The position numbers were made by a program, and so were the translations under genes. Below, in pieces: positions 31,908 through 41,157 of a stretch of 64,000 nucleotides of DNA. The stretch covers positions 3,968,001-4,032,000 of the forward strand of contig NZ_RJVJ01000001.1 in the NCBI RefSeq assembly GCF_003751605.1. Reading direction: 5' to 3'. How positions within the stretch are numbered: position 1 is the first letter of the stretch; every line of letters begins with the position of its first letter. The stretch comes from Kitasatospora cineracea. Its GTDB lineage: Bacteria; Actinomycetota; Actinomycetes; Streptomycetales; Streptomycetaceae. Under the pieces are notes generated by a model, which was given only the letters and a program-made list of their open reading frames with translations, did no database searches and was not told the origin of the DNA.

Positions 31908-32774
31908 TCAGGAGGCGGTGTAGTCGTAGAAGCCGCGGCCGGACTTGCGGCCCAGCAGACCCGCGTCGACCATCCGGGACAGCAGCGGCGGGGCCGCGTA
32001 CAGGGGCTCCTTGTACTCGTCGTACATCGACTCGGCGATCGAGACGATGGTGTCCAGGCCGATCAGGTCGCACAGCCGCAGCGGGCCCATCGGGTGGGCG
32101 CAGCCGGCCTCCATGCCCTTGTCGATGTCGGCGGCGGTGGCCACGCCCGACTCGAACATCCGGACCGCGGAGAGCAGGTAGGGCACCAGCAGGGCGTTGA
32201 CCACGAAACCGGCCCGGTCGCGGGCCCGGATCGGCTCCTTGCCGAGCGCCTCGACGGTGAACTGCTCGGCGCGGGTGGTGGTCTCGGCGGAGGTGGTCAG
32301 GGTCGGGATGACCTCGACCAGCTTCTGCACCGGCGCCGGGTTGAAGAAGTGCAGGCCGATCACCTGCTCGGCGCGGGTGGTCGCGGCGGCGAGCTTCACG
32401 ATCGGGATGGAGGAGGTGTTGGAGGCCAGGATCGCGTCCCGCCGGGTGATCACCTGGTCCAGCGTGCGGAAGATCGCCACCTTGACGTCCTCGCGCTCGG
32501 CGACCGCCTCGACCACCAGGTCACGGTCGTGGAAGTCGGCGAGCTCGGTGGTGAACGACAGCCGGGCCAGCGCCGCGTCCCGGTCCTCCTCCGACAGCTT
32601 GCCGCGCCGCACCGCGGTCTCCAGCGAGTTGGTCACCCTGGTGCGCCCCAGTTCGAGGGCCTCGCCGCTGTTCTCCGAGACCAGCACGTCCAGGCCGGAA
32701 CGGGCGAAGACCTCGGCGATGCCCGACCCCATGAGGCCGCAGCCGACTACTCCGACGCGCGCGATGTCGCTCAC
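31908..32774 (-). CDS. 3-hydroxybutyryl-CoA dehydrogenase
   Basis: 288 aa, single-function length. The NAD-binding site GCGLMGSGIAEVFA is at about 11-24, and the catalytic HFFNPAP motif at about 140 is intact. The C-terminal helical dimerisation domain contains AHPMGPLRLCDLIGLD. It oxidises 3-hydroxyacyl-CoA with NAD(P), in butyrate or polyhydroxyalkanoate metabolism. GTG at 32774. No thiolase or crotonase is adjacent. Confidence 0.93.
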   Translation of the reverse strand: MSDIARVGVVGCGLMGSGIAEVFARSGLDVLVSENSGEALELGRTRVTNSLETAVRRGKLSEEDRDAALARLSFTTELADFHDRDLVVEAVAEREDVKVAIFRTLDQVITRRDAILASNTSSIPIVKLAAATTRAEQVIGLHFFNPAPVQKLVEVIPTLTTSAETTTRAEQFTVEALGKEPIRARDRAGFVVNALLVPYLLSAVRMFESGVATAADIDKGMEAGCAHPMGPLRLCDLIGLDTIVSIAESMYDEYKEPLYAAPPLLSRMVDAGLLGRKSGRGFYDYTAS

Positions 32775-33016
32775 TCAAATGCCCTTCGGGAGGAGCCGGG
32801 GGTCACCCGGCCGGGGGTGTCGCGGGCGCCGTGGCCCGCCCGGACGACGGTACTACCTGCCTTAACGCCCGTTCACATCGGTGCGTGCCGGGAAGCGGCC
32901 CGCACCCGGGGCTCGGCCGGACGGGTGAGCGTCGGCGGTGCGCCGCGCGCGCTTCCCCGCGCGCCCCGAGGCGGGGACCAGAATGCGGGGGTCCAGCCGG
33001 AGGAGGGAGCAGGCAG

Positions 33017-33835
33017 ATGGGGACGGGATCACTCGCCGGACAGGTCGGACTGGTCACGGGGGCGGGGCGCGGCATCGGCCGGGAGATCGCCGTCGGACTG
33101 GCCGCCGAGGGCATGGCCGTCGGCCTGGTCGGCCGCACCCAGGACAAGCTGATCGCCACCCTCAAGGAGTGCGTGCGGCACGGCGCCCGCGGCGTCGCCG
33201 TCACCGCCGACGTCACCCGACCCGGCGCCGTCCGGGAAGCCGTCCGCTCGATCGAGCGCGACCTCGGCCCCGTCGACCTGCTGGTCAACAACGCCGGGCA
33301 GGTCGACCGGGCCGAAGTGCCGGTCTGGGAGACCGACCCCGCCCAGTGGTGGCAGGTCGTCGAGACCAACCTGCGCGGCCCCTACAACCTGCTGCGCAAC
33401 GTCCTGCCCGGCATGGTGCGGCGCGGCCGCGGCCGGGTGGTCAACCTCAACAGCGGCTTCGCGCTGCGCCCCGACGGCCACTACACCGCCTACGCCACCT
33501 CCAAGGGCGCGCTGCTGCAGCTCTCCGACAACATCGCCGACTCGGTCGGCGAGCACGGCGTCGTGGTGCTCGACATCAGCCCCGGCGCGGTCGCCACCGA
33601 GATGACCGCCGGCATGGAGATGTTCCGGGACATGAAGGCCTGGGGCTCCATCCCGTACATGGTCGCCGTCACCGTCGACGCCGCCCGCGGCCGCTTCGAC
33701 GGGCTGCACGGGCGCTTCCTGCACGCCGGGCGCGACAACCTGGAGACCCTGGTCGCCTCCGCCGCCACCATCCGCTCCACCGACGCCCGCACGCTGCGGC
33801 TGCGCCCGTACGGGCCGGACGACCCGATGGGGTGA
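33017..33835 (+). CDS. SDR family oxidoreductase
   Basis: 272 aa classical short-chain dehydrogenase. The cofactor motif TGAGRGIG is at about 15-22, NNAG at about 93, and the catalytic S (LNSGFAL) and YxxxK (YTAYATSKGAL) are present. The basic residue after the first strand (VGRTQDK) suggests NADP preference. ATG at 33017 is preceded by AGGAGGGAG. The extended C-terminus after position 200 contains a DGLHGRFLHAG segment. The substrate cannot be named. Confidence 0.88.
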   Translation: MGTGSLAGQVGLVTGAGRGIGREIAVGLAAEGMAVGLVGRTQDKLIATLKECVRHGARGVAVTADVTRPGAVREAVRSIERDLGPVDLLVNNAGQVDRAEVPVWETDPAQWWQVVETNLRGPYNLLRNVLPGMVRRGRGRVVNLNSGFALRPDGHYTAYATSKGALLQLSDNIADSVGEHGVVVLDISPGAVATEMTAGMEMFRDMKAWGSIPYMVAVTVDAARGRFDGLHGRFLHAGRDNLETLVASAATIRSTDARTLRLRPYGPDDPMG

Positions 33836-33857
33836 ACGGCGCGACGGGAGGCCGGCG

Positions 33858-34856
33858 CTAGGGGAGGTCGAGCAGGGCGGCCAGCTCGGCGTCCGGGAGG
33901 GAGCCCACCGGGCGGCCCTCGCGGGCGAAGGCGGCGGCCAGGCGCTGCAGGGCCGCGTTGAGCGGGGTCGGCACGCCGTGCAGGCGGCCCAGCAGGACGA
34001 CCTCGCCGTTCAGGTGGTCGGCCTCGATGTCGCCGGTGCCGCGCGCCAGCGACTGCCAGGACGAACCGCCGCCGCGCACCGCGCCCTCCAGCGGCACCAG
34101 CACCACCCGGTCGCCGCGCCGGGCCCGCTGCTCCTCCTCGGACGGGTGGGCGATCCCGGCGGCCGCCAGCACCGCCTCGCCCTCGGCCCGCGCCCGCCGC
34201 CACACCCGCATCCGCAGCTCGCCGTCGATCGGACCGGCCACCGCCTCCAGCGCGTTGCCCAGGTTGCTCAGCAGCTTCGCGTACTTCCAGGCCATCACGT
34301 CCGCGCTGACCGGCGCGTCGAAGTGAGAGTCCGCCAGGTCGGCGGCGACGCGGGACGCCAACTCGTCCGCGCCGTGCGGGTACCGGCCCAGGTGCAGCAT
34401 GCCCGAACGCGGCGAGCCCGCCGCCGAGACCCGGCCCGGCTCCAGGTGCGTGGACGGCAGCCACACGCACATCCCGTACACCCGGGCGAAGCGGCGCAGC
34501 GCCAGCCGCTCGTTCTCCACGCCGTTCTGGGCGCACACCAGCGGCAGCCGCTCGCCCGCCGTCCCGCCGCCCGCGACCGGGCGGGGCGCCCACTGGTCGA
34601 GCAGGGCCGCCGAGTGCTGGGTCTTCACCGCCAGCACCAGCACGTCGTCCGGCGCCAGTTCGACCTCCTCGGGGCCGCCGACCGCCGGGACCGCCAGCCG
34701 GTGGGTGCCGTCCGGGACGGTCAGCCGCAGGCCCTCGGCGCGCAGCGCCGCCAGGTGCGGGCCGCGGGCGACCAGGACCACCTCGCGCCCGCTCTGGTGG
34801 AGGCGTCCGCCGATGGTGCCGCCGACCGCGCCGGCGCCCAGCATGATGTAGCGCAT
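33858..34856 (-). CDS. 2-dehydropantoate 2-reductase family protein
   Basis: 332 aa with the N-terminal NADP-binding motif LGAGAVGG and the ApbA/PanE domains: VCAQNGVEN in the central region and KYAKLLSNLGNALEA for the catalytic lysine and C-domain entry. PanE reduces ketopantoate in pantothenate synthesis, but many actinobacterial members act elsewhere. ATG at 34856. It is convergent with the SDR gene, with a 22-bp gap and no visible terminator. Confidence 0.85.
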   Translation of the reverse strand: MRYIMLGAGAVGGTIGGRLHQSGREVVLVARGPHLAALRAEGLRLTVPDGTHRLAVPAVGGPEEVELAPDDVLVLAVKTQHSAALLDQWAPRPVAGGGTAGERLPLVCAQNGVENERLALRRFARVYGMCVWLPSTHLEPGRVSAAGSPRSGMLHLGRYPHGADELASRVAADLADSHFDAPVSADVMAWKYAKLLSNLGNALEAVAGPIDGELRMRVWRRARAEGEAVLAAAGIAHPSEEEQRARRGDRVVLVPLEGAVRGGGSSWQSLARGTGDIEADHLNGEVVLLGRLHGVPTPLNAALQRLAAAFAREGRPVGSLPDAELAALLDLP

Positions 34857-34946
34857 GTCCCGAGCATCGCACGGGCGGGGAGCCGGACGGTGGGGCGGGG
34901 CGGGGCGGGGTGAGGTGGGGCGGCGTGAAGGCGGGTTGAGGGCGGG

Positions 34947-35786
34947 TCAGGCGCAGAGTTCGGAGGCCGTCACCGCGTGGAGGCCCTGCCCGGCCAGGCC
35001 GTCCAGGATGGCCGGCAGCGCGGTGACCGTGCCCGGGTGGCCCATGTGCAGGGCGACCACCGAACCGGCCGCCGCCGACTTCAGCACCCGGCGGGTCACC
35101 GCGTCCGCGCCCGGGTCCGCGTAGTCGCGCGGGTCGACGTCGAAGGACAGCACGTGCGCGTAACCGACCTGCTGGGCCTGCTCCTTCACCATCGCGTTCG
35201 CGTACTGCGCCGCGGACGGCCGGAACCAGCGGCCGATCGACCCGGTCAGGCGCTGCAGCCGCTGTGCGCACTGCGCTATCTCCTCGTGCGCCTGCTCCGG
35301 GCGCATCGAGCAGATGTCCAGGTGGTTCTGGGTGTGGTTGCCCAACTCGTGGCCGCCGGACAGGATCCGCTGCGCGATCTGCGGCTGCTCGTCCAGCCAG
35401 CTGCCCACTGCCAGCACGGTCAGCCGGGCGCCGCGCTGCTCGGCGGCCTCCAGCAGCGCGGTGGCGATCGCCGGATCGCCCTGCCCGTGGAAGGTCAGCG
35501 CCAGCTGCGGCCGGCTGCGCGGGCCGGTCACCACCTCCTGCGGGGTGTCCGCGGCCAGCGGGGGCAGCGCGAACGGGGTTGCGGAGGGCGAGGGCGACGG
35601 CGAGGCGCTCGCGCTCGGGCTCGGCGACTCGGTCAGGTGCTCGGGCTGCGGGCGGGCCGCCACCGAGGGGCCGTTCGCACCGTGGCCGTCGGAGGGGCCG
35701 CCGCACGCGGCGACGAGGCCGCCGGCGGCGCTCAGCGCGGCCAGGCGGGAGGCGGAACGCAGAACACTGCGGCGGTCGACTGTCAT
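34947..35786 (-). CDS. Tat/lipobox polysaccharide deacetylase-like protein with altered motif 1
   Basis: 279 aa. The N-terminus has a twin-arginine stretch (DRRSVLRSASR) and a lipobox ending at C28, so it is a probable Tat-exported lipoprotein. A Ser/Pro linker (about 51-75) leads to the NodB fold. The metal-binding histidines are present (H151 and H155 in GNHTQNH). Motif 1, normally TFDDGP, reads TFHGQGDP (about 98-105), so the catalytic and metal aspartates are not in their usual places. It may have changed activity or bind ligand only. ATG at 35784-35786. Confidence 0.82.
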   Translation of the reverse strand: MTVDRRSVLRSASRLAALSAAGGLVAACGGPSDGHGANGPSVAARPQPEHLTESPSPSASASPSPSPSATPFALPPLAADTPQEVVTGPRSRPQLALTFHGQGDPAIATALLEAAEQRGARLTVLAVGSWLDEQPQIAQRILSGGHELGNHTQNHLDICSMRPEQAHEEIAQCAQRLQRLTGSIGRWFRPSAAQYANAMVKEQAQQVGYAHVLSFDVDPRDYADPGADAVTRRVLKSAAAGSVVALHMGHPGTVTALPAILDGLAGQGLHAVTASELCA

Positions 35787-35962
35787 CGCGGCCAGCCTAA
35801 GCGGATGCCGCGTCCGGGCGGCAACGGTGGCCGCCCGGACGAGTGGCCGCCCCGCGGGGAGGTGACGGGGCGTGAGCGGTGGGGGTGGTGAGGGCGGCGG
35901 GGGGCTGCGGGCTGTGAGGACGGGGACAGCGGGGTGGCGAGGGCGGCGGGGCCGCCGGGGCG

Positions 35963-36898
35963 TCAGGTGGCCGCTGCGCCGAACAGCAGGGCGCCGGTGA
36001 CCAGGGCGGCGCCCAGCAGTTGGAGCGGGGTGGGGGCGGTCGCGGTCAGGGCCGCGCCGGAGAGGGTGGCGGTGAGCGGGATCAGGCCGCCGAACAGGCC
36101 CGCCCGGTCGGCCGGGAGCACGGTCAGCGCCGAGTACCAGAGCAGGAACGCCCCGCAGGTCAGCACCGGCCCGAGGTAGAGCAGCGCGAGCAGCTCCCCG
36201 CCGGTCGGCATCCGCAGCGCCGCCGGGGAGAGGGCCGCCGCCACGGCGAACAGCGGCACCGCGAGCAGGGTGGTGTACGCCGACACCCGGACCGGGCCGA
36301 GCCGCGGCAGCAGCGGGACGGCCAGCAGCGAGAAGGCCGCCTCGCACAGCAGGGTGCCGGTCGCGTACAGCAGGCCGAGCGCGTCGCCGTGGCCGAAGCC
36401 CTGGGTGAGCGCCGCGCCGCACACCACCAGGACGGCCGCCGCCAGCAGCCGGGCCGCCGGGCGGCGGCGGGCCAGCAGCGGACCGGCCACCCCGAGCAGC
36501 AGCGGGGTGCAGCCGACCACGCTGCCGACCACCGCCGGGTCGGTGTGCCGCAGCGCGGCGACCAGCAGCAGGTTGAACCCGAACAGGCCGGTGGCGGACA
36601 GCGCCAGCAGCAGGGCGAGTTCACGGGGCGTCAGCCGGTGCGCGAGCCGCGGTCGGCGACGGGCCAGCGGCAGCAGGATCGCCGCCGCCAGGGTGTAGCG
36701 CAGCGCCTGGCCGCCGGCCAGCGGATAGGACGAGAACGCGGCGGTCACGCCGGTGGAGGCGCCCAGCACGGACATCGCGCCGGCCGCGCGCAGGGTGCCG
36801 GTCAGGTGCGGGGAGCGGCCGCGGGGCAGCGCGGCGGCGGGGGCCGGGACGGCGGCGGGGGCCGGGACGGGGGCGGTGGTGTCGGTCACGGGTTCCAC
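35963..36898 (-). CDS. EamA/DMT family transporter
   Basis: About 311 aa with ten hydrophobic helices in two repeats, the EamA arrangement. The N-terminal 40 residues are Ala/Pro rich and cytoplasmic. Conserved elements include LRYTLAAAILLPLARRRPR and YLGPVLTCGAFLLWY. The gene faces a MocR-type regulator across about 120 bp, which suggests regulation by that protein; such pairs often export amino acids or related amines. GTG at 36898 and 36889 are both possible starts. Confidence 0.83.
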   Translation of the reverse strand: MEPVTDTTAPVPAPAAVPAPAAALPRGRSPHLTGTLRAAGAMSVLGASTGVTAAFSSYPLAGGQALRYTLAAAILLPLARRRPRLAHRLTPRELALLLALSATGLFGFNLLLVAALRHTDPAVVGSVVGCTPLLLGVAGPLLARRRPAARLLAAAVLVVCGAALTQGFGHGDALGLLYATGTLLCEAAFSLLAVPLLPRLGPVRVSAYTTLLAVPLFAVAAALSPAALRMPTGGELLALLYLGPVLTCGAFLLWYSALTVLPADRAGLFGGLIPLTATLSGAALTATAPTPLQLLGAALVTGALLFGAAAT

Positions 36899-37021
36899 GC
36901 TAGGAGCCGGGTGGTCCGGTTCACAGGGCCACTTGGGGGGCTGAGGAGAGGACCAATCGGGGGTGGGGGATGGGATGCTGGGTGGGCTGGTCGGTCGGTC
37001 GGTCGATGCGAGGTGGTCGGG

Positions 37022-38391
37022 GTGCGGGAGCTGTTGATCGCGTGGGAGCCGGGGGGCGGGGAACTGGCCGGGCGGCTGGTGCGGTCGCTGCGGGCGGCGG
37101 TGCGCGAGGGGCGGCTGGCGGGTGGGGCGCGGTTGCCGGCGAGCCGGGTGCTGGCGGCGGAGCTGGGGGTCTCGCGCGGGGTGGTGGTCGAGGCGTACGA
37201 GCAACTGGCCGCCGAGGGCTACCTGGTGGGGCGGCAGGGGTCGGGGACCAGGGTCGCGGAGGGGGTGGCGGTGGAGCGGCCGGGGGAGGCGGTGCGGGTG
37301 CCGGCGGCCGAGCCGCGGTACGACCTGAAGCCGGGGACGCCCGACCTGGGGGCGTTCCCGCGGGCGGCCTGGGCGGGGGCGGTGCGGCGGGCCCTGCAGG
37401 GGGCCGCGAACCGGGACCTGGGGTACGGCGATCCGGCCGGACTGCCGCAGCTGCGCGGTGAGTTGGCGGCGTACCTGGGCCGGGTGCGGGCGGTGGCGGC
37501 GGGGCCGGAGCGGGTCGCGGTCATCAGCGGGGTGGGGCAGGGGCTGGCGCTGCTGGTCGGGCTGCTGGCCCGGCACGGGCGGCGGCGGATCGCGGTGGAG
37601 GACCCGGGATCGCCCGGCACGCTGGGCCTGCTGCGCGCCCACGGGGTCGAGCCGGTCGGCGTCCCGGTCGACCAGGAGGGCCTGGTGGTACGGGAGTTGG
37701 CGGCGAGCGGGGCGGACGCGGTGCTGGTCACCCCGGCCCACCAGTACCCGACCGGGGTCGCGCTGTCGGCCCGTCGCCGGACCGAACTCGCCGGCTGGGC
37801 GCGGGCGGGCGGGCTGGTGGTGGAGGACGACTACGACGCCGAGTTCCGCTACGACCGCGAACCGCTGGGGGCCGTCCAGGGGTTGGCGCCCGAGCGGACG
37901 GTGTACCTGGGCTCGCTCAGCAAGACCCTGGCACCAGGGCTGCGGCTGGGCTGGGCGGTGCTGCCCGGCTGGCTGGCCGAGGACTTCCGGCAGGCCAAGC
38001 AGTACGCCGACCTCGGCACCGGCGCGGTCGACCAACTCGCCTTCGCCGCCCTGCTGGAGAGCGGCGGCTACGACCGCCACCTGCGCGCCGTCCGCCCCCG
38101 CTACCGGGCCCGCCGGGACGCCCTGGTCGGCGCGCTGCGCGAACACCTCCCGCAGGCCGGGCTGCGCGGCGTCGCCGCCGGGCTGCACCTGTACGCGGAC
38201 CTGCCGCGGGCGTGGACGAGCGGGAGCTGGCCGGGGCGGCGCTGCGGCGCGGGGTGCGGATCGCACCGGTCGGGCCCGGCCGGCTGGCCCCGGGCGGGGC
38301 GGCCGTCGCGCTCGGGTACGCGGGCCTGGCCGAGCAGCGGCTGCGCGAGGCGGCGGCGCTGCTCGGTGCGGCCTGCCGGGAGGTGGGCTGA
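37022..38391 (+). pseudogene. MocR/PdxR-family regulator (GntR-aminotransferase fusion), frameshifted near the 3' end
   Basis: A GntR winged helix (about 1-75: RLPASRVLAAELGVSRGVVV) is followed by a class I aminotransferase-like domain with VLVTPAHQYPTG, VEDDYDAEFRY and the PLP lysine in YLGSLSKTLAPGLRLGW. The reading frame is intact to about 38210. After that the expected C-terminus (DERELAGAALRRGVRIAPVG ... CREVG) continues in the +1 frame to TGA at 38389-38391, which implies one missing base near 38208-38214 beside a CGCGGG run. It could be a true lesion or a sequencing error. GTG at 37022 has GCGAGG upstream. PLP-sensing regulators of this family often control the divergent gene. Confidence 0.8.
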
Positions 38392-38413
38392 CAGGGGGAC
38401 AGGTCGCCGGGGA

Positions 38414-38438
38414 ATCTCCTGACGGTCCGTCAGGAGAT
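38414..38438. other. 25-bp palindrome between convergent MocR and rhomboid genes
   Basis: ATCTCCTGACGG, a central T, and CCGTCAGGAGAT form a perfect inverted repeat with 12-bp arms. It overlaps the rhomboid stop codon. It may be a tight terminator hairpin or a protein-binding site. Confidence 0.55.
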
Positions 38439-39359
38439 GGGCGCGAGCTGGTCGGTGGCGATCACTATCACCACCGCGACCACGGCGAGCACCGCCGTCA
38501 GGTTGATCGCCTGGACGAGTCCGCGCTGCTGCCGCGGCGCGTAGCCGAGGGCGGCGCCGGCCGCCAGGCCGGTGAGCAGGCCGCCCAGGTGGCCCTGCCA
38601 GGAGGCGAAGCCGCGGAGAGGACCATCCACAGCACCAGGGTGATCATCATCTGGTTGCCGCCGAGCGGGTCGTAGCCCTGGCGGCGGCTGAGCACCCAGT
38701 ACCCGCCGGCCAGGCCGAAGACCGCGCCGGAGGCGCCCACCGCCAGGGAGTGCGGGGCGAGCCAGTAGATCGTCGCGGAGGAGCCCAGCGCGGACAGCAG
38801 GTACAGCGCGAGGAAGCGCAGCACGCCGAGCCGGTCCTCGACCACCCGGCCCAGGTTCCACAGCCAGTACATGTTGAACACGATGTGCAGGATGCCCCAT
38901 CGGCCAGGTGGTCGGCCCGAGGTGCAGGAACGCGCCGGTGAGCAGCCGCTCCCACTCGCCGTGCGCGATGCCCGACAGGTGCGGCACGTACGTGACGGGG
39001 TCGTAGTCCGCGGGCGGGGCCAGCACGCCCGAGCCGAGCACCCCGAACCGGTCGAGGGTCTCCGGCCGGACCAGCTCGACCAGGTACGCGGCCACGTTCA
39101 GCGCGATCAGCGCGACGGTCGCGTACGGGCGGGCGGTGATCCGGCCGCCGAACGCCGTCCGGGCCTGGCGGGCGCCCTGGTGCCCGGACTTGACGCACTC
39201 CACGCACTGGTAGCCGACCGCCGCCTCGCGCCGGCAGTCCGGGCAGGCGTTGCGGTCGCAGCGGGTGCAGCGGACGTACGACTCCCGGCCGGGGTGCCGG
39301 AAGCAGGTCGGTGCCGCCCCGGGGGCCTGGGCCCCCGGGACGGGGTGCGCGGCGTCCAT
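38430..39359 (-). pseudogene. rhomboid family serine protease with N-terminal zinc ribbon, two apparent frameshifts
   Basis: The N-terminal 45 residues carry a B-box/zinc-ribbon-like cysteine set (CFRHPGRESYVRCTRCDRNA and CPDCRREAAVGYQCVECV). A rhomboid membrane domain follows with the catalytic serine in GASGAVFGLAGGY and histidine in WQGHLGG. The frame changes twice: at a CCCC run near 38895-38898 (one extra base, GMGILHIVFNMYW expected) and near 38620 (one missing base), so the ends are in the same frame and the middle in another. The paired, compensating single-base changes look like sequencing errors; otherwise it is a pseudogene. ATG at 39359 follows GGGGAGGG. Confidence 0.8.
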
Positions 39360-39437
39360 GGACGTGGGCCCTCCCCTGTGCGGTGGCGCTCGGCCGCGGG
39401 GGCGTCCACGGCGAGGTTCCACGGCGAAACGGCGCTC

Positions 39438-39443
39438 ACCCTA
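39438..39443 (-). promoter_or_regulatory. candidate -10 element of the rhomboid gene
   Basis: TAGGGT on the minus strand predicts a start near 39431 and a leader of about 70 nt. Confidence 0.35.
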
Positions 39444-39516
39444 GAGCACGGTGCGGACGGTGCGTGCACCAGGGGAGGACGGGGTCGGGGGCGGCCGGGC
39501 TCGGGGGTGGGCGGTG

Positions 39517-39888
39517 TCAGGGGTGGGGCGGCAGGTCGATCACGGCGACGGCGTCCGGGCGGGCGACGGCGAGGCGGGTGCCGTCCGGGCTGAGGGTGGC
39601 GATCGGGGAGGGGACGTGGGTGACGCCGAAGCACAGGTCCTTCTGCGGGAGTTCGGCCTCGGGCCGCTCGGCGAGCACCGTGCCGCGCTCGGCCCAGACC
39701 GCCGCGTACCGTCCGGACGGCGAGAGCGCCGCCCGGTCGAACGGGAAGCCCCAGCGGACCGGGGTGTCCCGCTCCGTTCCGTCCGGGGCCCAGCGCCGGC
39801 CGCCGCCCACCAGGTCGACCAGGTCGTCCCCGTCCCAGACCAGTGACTCCACGCCGCCCCGGACCGGGACCGTCCGTACCGCCGTCAT
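39517..39888 (-). CDS. hypothetical protein, beta-propeller-like fragment
   Basis: 123 aa. Segments such as LVWDGDDLVDLVGGGRRW, ALSPSGRYAAVWAERGT and TLSPDGTRLAVARPDAVAVI look like WD40/beta-propeller blades, but only about two blades are present, too few for a closed propeller. It may be a short protein or a remnant of a longer one. ATG at 39888. It lies downstream of the frameshifted rhomboid gene on the same strand. Function is not recognised. Confidence 0.55.
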   Translation of the reverse strand: MTAVRTVPVRGGVESLVWDGDDLVDLVGGGRRWAPDGTERDTPVRWGFPFDRAALSPSGRYAAVWAERGTVLAERPEAELPQKDLCFGVTHVPSPIATLSPDGTRLAVARPDAVAVIDLPPHP

Positions 39889-39950
39889 CGCTCGTCCCCA
39901 CCTGTGGTGATCGTCCGCGAAGGGTACCGGGCGGGGCGGCGGGGGCCGGG

Positions 39951-41105
39951 TCAGCGGCGGGTGGTGCTCAGGACGGTGAACTTCGGGTTGCCCGCGACGG
40001 TGCGGCAGTTGCCGAACAGGCGGCGCAGGGTGAGGTGGTGGCCGAGGTGGCGGTTGCCGACCACGCGGAGTTCGCCGCCGGGGCGCAGGACCCGGCGGGC
40101 GCCGGTGAACATGCGGCGGGCGATGGTGTCGGTGGTGGCCTGGTGGGAGTGGAAGGGCGGGTTCAGCAGCACCAGGTCGGCGGAGGCGTCCGGGAGGTCG
40201 GCGAGGGCGTCGCCGACCAGGAACCCGGCGGGGCGGTCCGGGCCCAGGTTGGTGCGGAAGGTCTCCTCGGCGGAGGCCGCGGCCTGGAACGACTCGTCGA
40301 CGAAGAGCAGTTCGGCGTCCGGGTCGGCGAGCGCGGCGGCGGTGCCGACGATGCCGTTGCCGCAGCCCAGGTCGACGATCCGGCGGGCGGCGCCGGTCGG
40401 GGCGGGCAGGTGTTCGAGGAAGAACCGGGTGCCGATGTCGAGGCGGTCCGCGCAGAACACGCCGGCCTGGTTGGCGACCTGACGGCCCGACAGGACGCCG
40501 ATGCCCTCCGGGAGCCGGTAGCGCAGCGGCCACGGGTTGGCGGGGCGGGCCAGGTCCGGGTCCGGGGTGGTGCGGATCAGGCGGGCCTTGCGGACGGCGA
40601 GGGAGGTGCGGGTCGGGCCGAGGATCCGCTCGAACAGGTTCAGGGTGGAGGTGTGGATCTCGGTGACCATGCCGGTGCCCAGCACCCGGGTGCCCGGGTG
40701 CACGGCCGGGGCGAGGCGGTGCAGCTGGTCCTCCAGCAGCGCCAGGCTCTTCGGGACGCGCACCAGCAGCACGTCGATCCGCGGCGGCGCGGCGTCCTGG
40801 GTGCTGCGGACCGTCACCGCGGCCGGGTCCAGGCCGTTGCGGGCGAGGTTCGCGGCGATCGCCCGGGAGGCCAGGTAGGAGTCGGTGACGGCGGTGAGGC
40901 CGGGGGCCTTCGCCGCCAGCGCGGTCGACAGGGCGCCCCAGCGGTCGCCGAGCACGGTGACGGCCCCGTCCAGCGGCACCGCCTCCTCGTGCAGGTCGCG
41001 CAGCAGGTACTCGTCGGCGGCGTCCCAGGCGCGCAGCTGCTCGCGCGGGTCCTCCGGGAAACGGGCCAGCTCGAACTCGCCCCAGGCGGTGGTGAAACAG
41101 TTCAT
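39951..41105 (-). CDS. RlmG/RsmC-like class I methyltransferase
   Basis: 384 aa. The N-terminal half is a degenerate methyltransferase-like domain, and the C-terminal half is catalytic: S-adenosylmethionine motif DLGCGNGIVG and the NPPFH tetrad typical of N2-guanine methyltransferases. This two-domain plan and length match RlmG and RsmC of E. coli, which modify 23S and 16S rRNA guanines. Which base is modified here is unknown. ATG at 41105. It is divergent from the ADP-ribosylglycohydrolase gene with only 52 bp between. Confidence 0.85.
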   Translation of the reverse strand: MNCFTTAWGEFELARFPEDPREQLRAWDAADEYLLRDLHEEAVPLDGAVTVLGDRWGALSTALAAKAPGLTAVTDSYLASRAIAANLARNGLDPAAVTVRSTQDAAPPRIDVLLVRVPKSLALLEDQLHRLAPAVHPGTRVLGTGMVTEIHTSTLNLFERILGPTRTSLAVRKARLIRTTPDPDLARPANPWPLRYRLPEGIGVLSGRQVANQAGVFCADRLDIGTRFFLEHLPAPTGAARRIVDLGCGNGIVGTAAALADPDAELLFVDESFQAAASAEETFRTNLGPDRPAGFLVGDALADLPDASADLVLLNPPFHSHQATTDTIARRMFTGARRVLRPGGELRVVGNRHLGHHLTLRRLFGNCRTVAGNPKFTVLSTTRR

Positions 41106-41157
41106 CGTGCCCACCAGGCTAGCGGAGGGCGAGAACGCTACGGAGAGTGAGGCCGAC

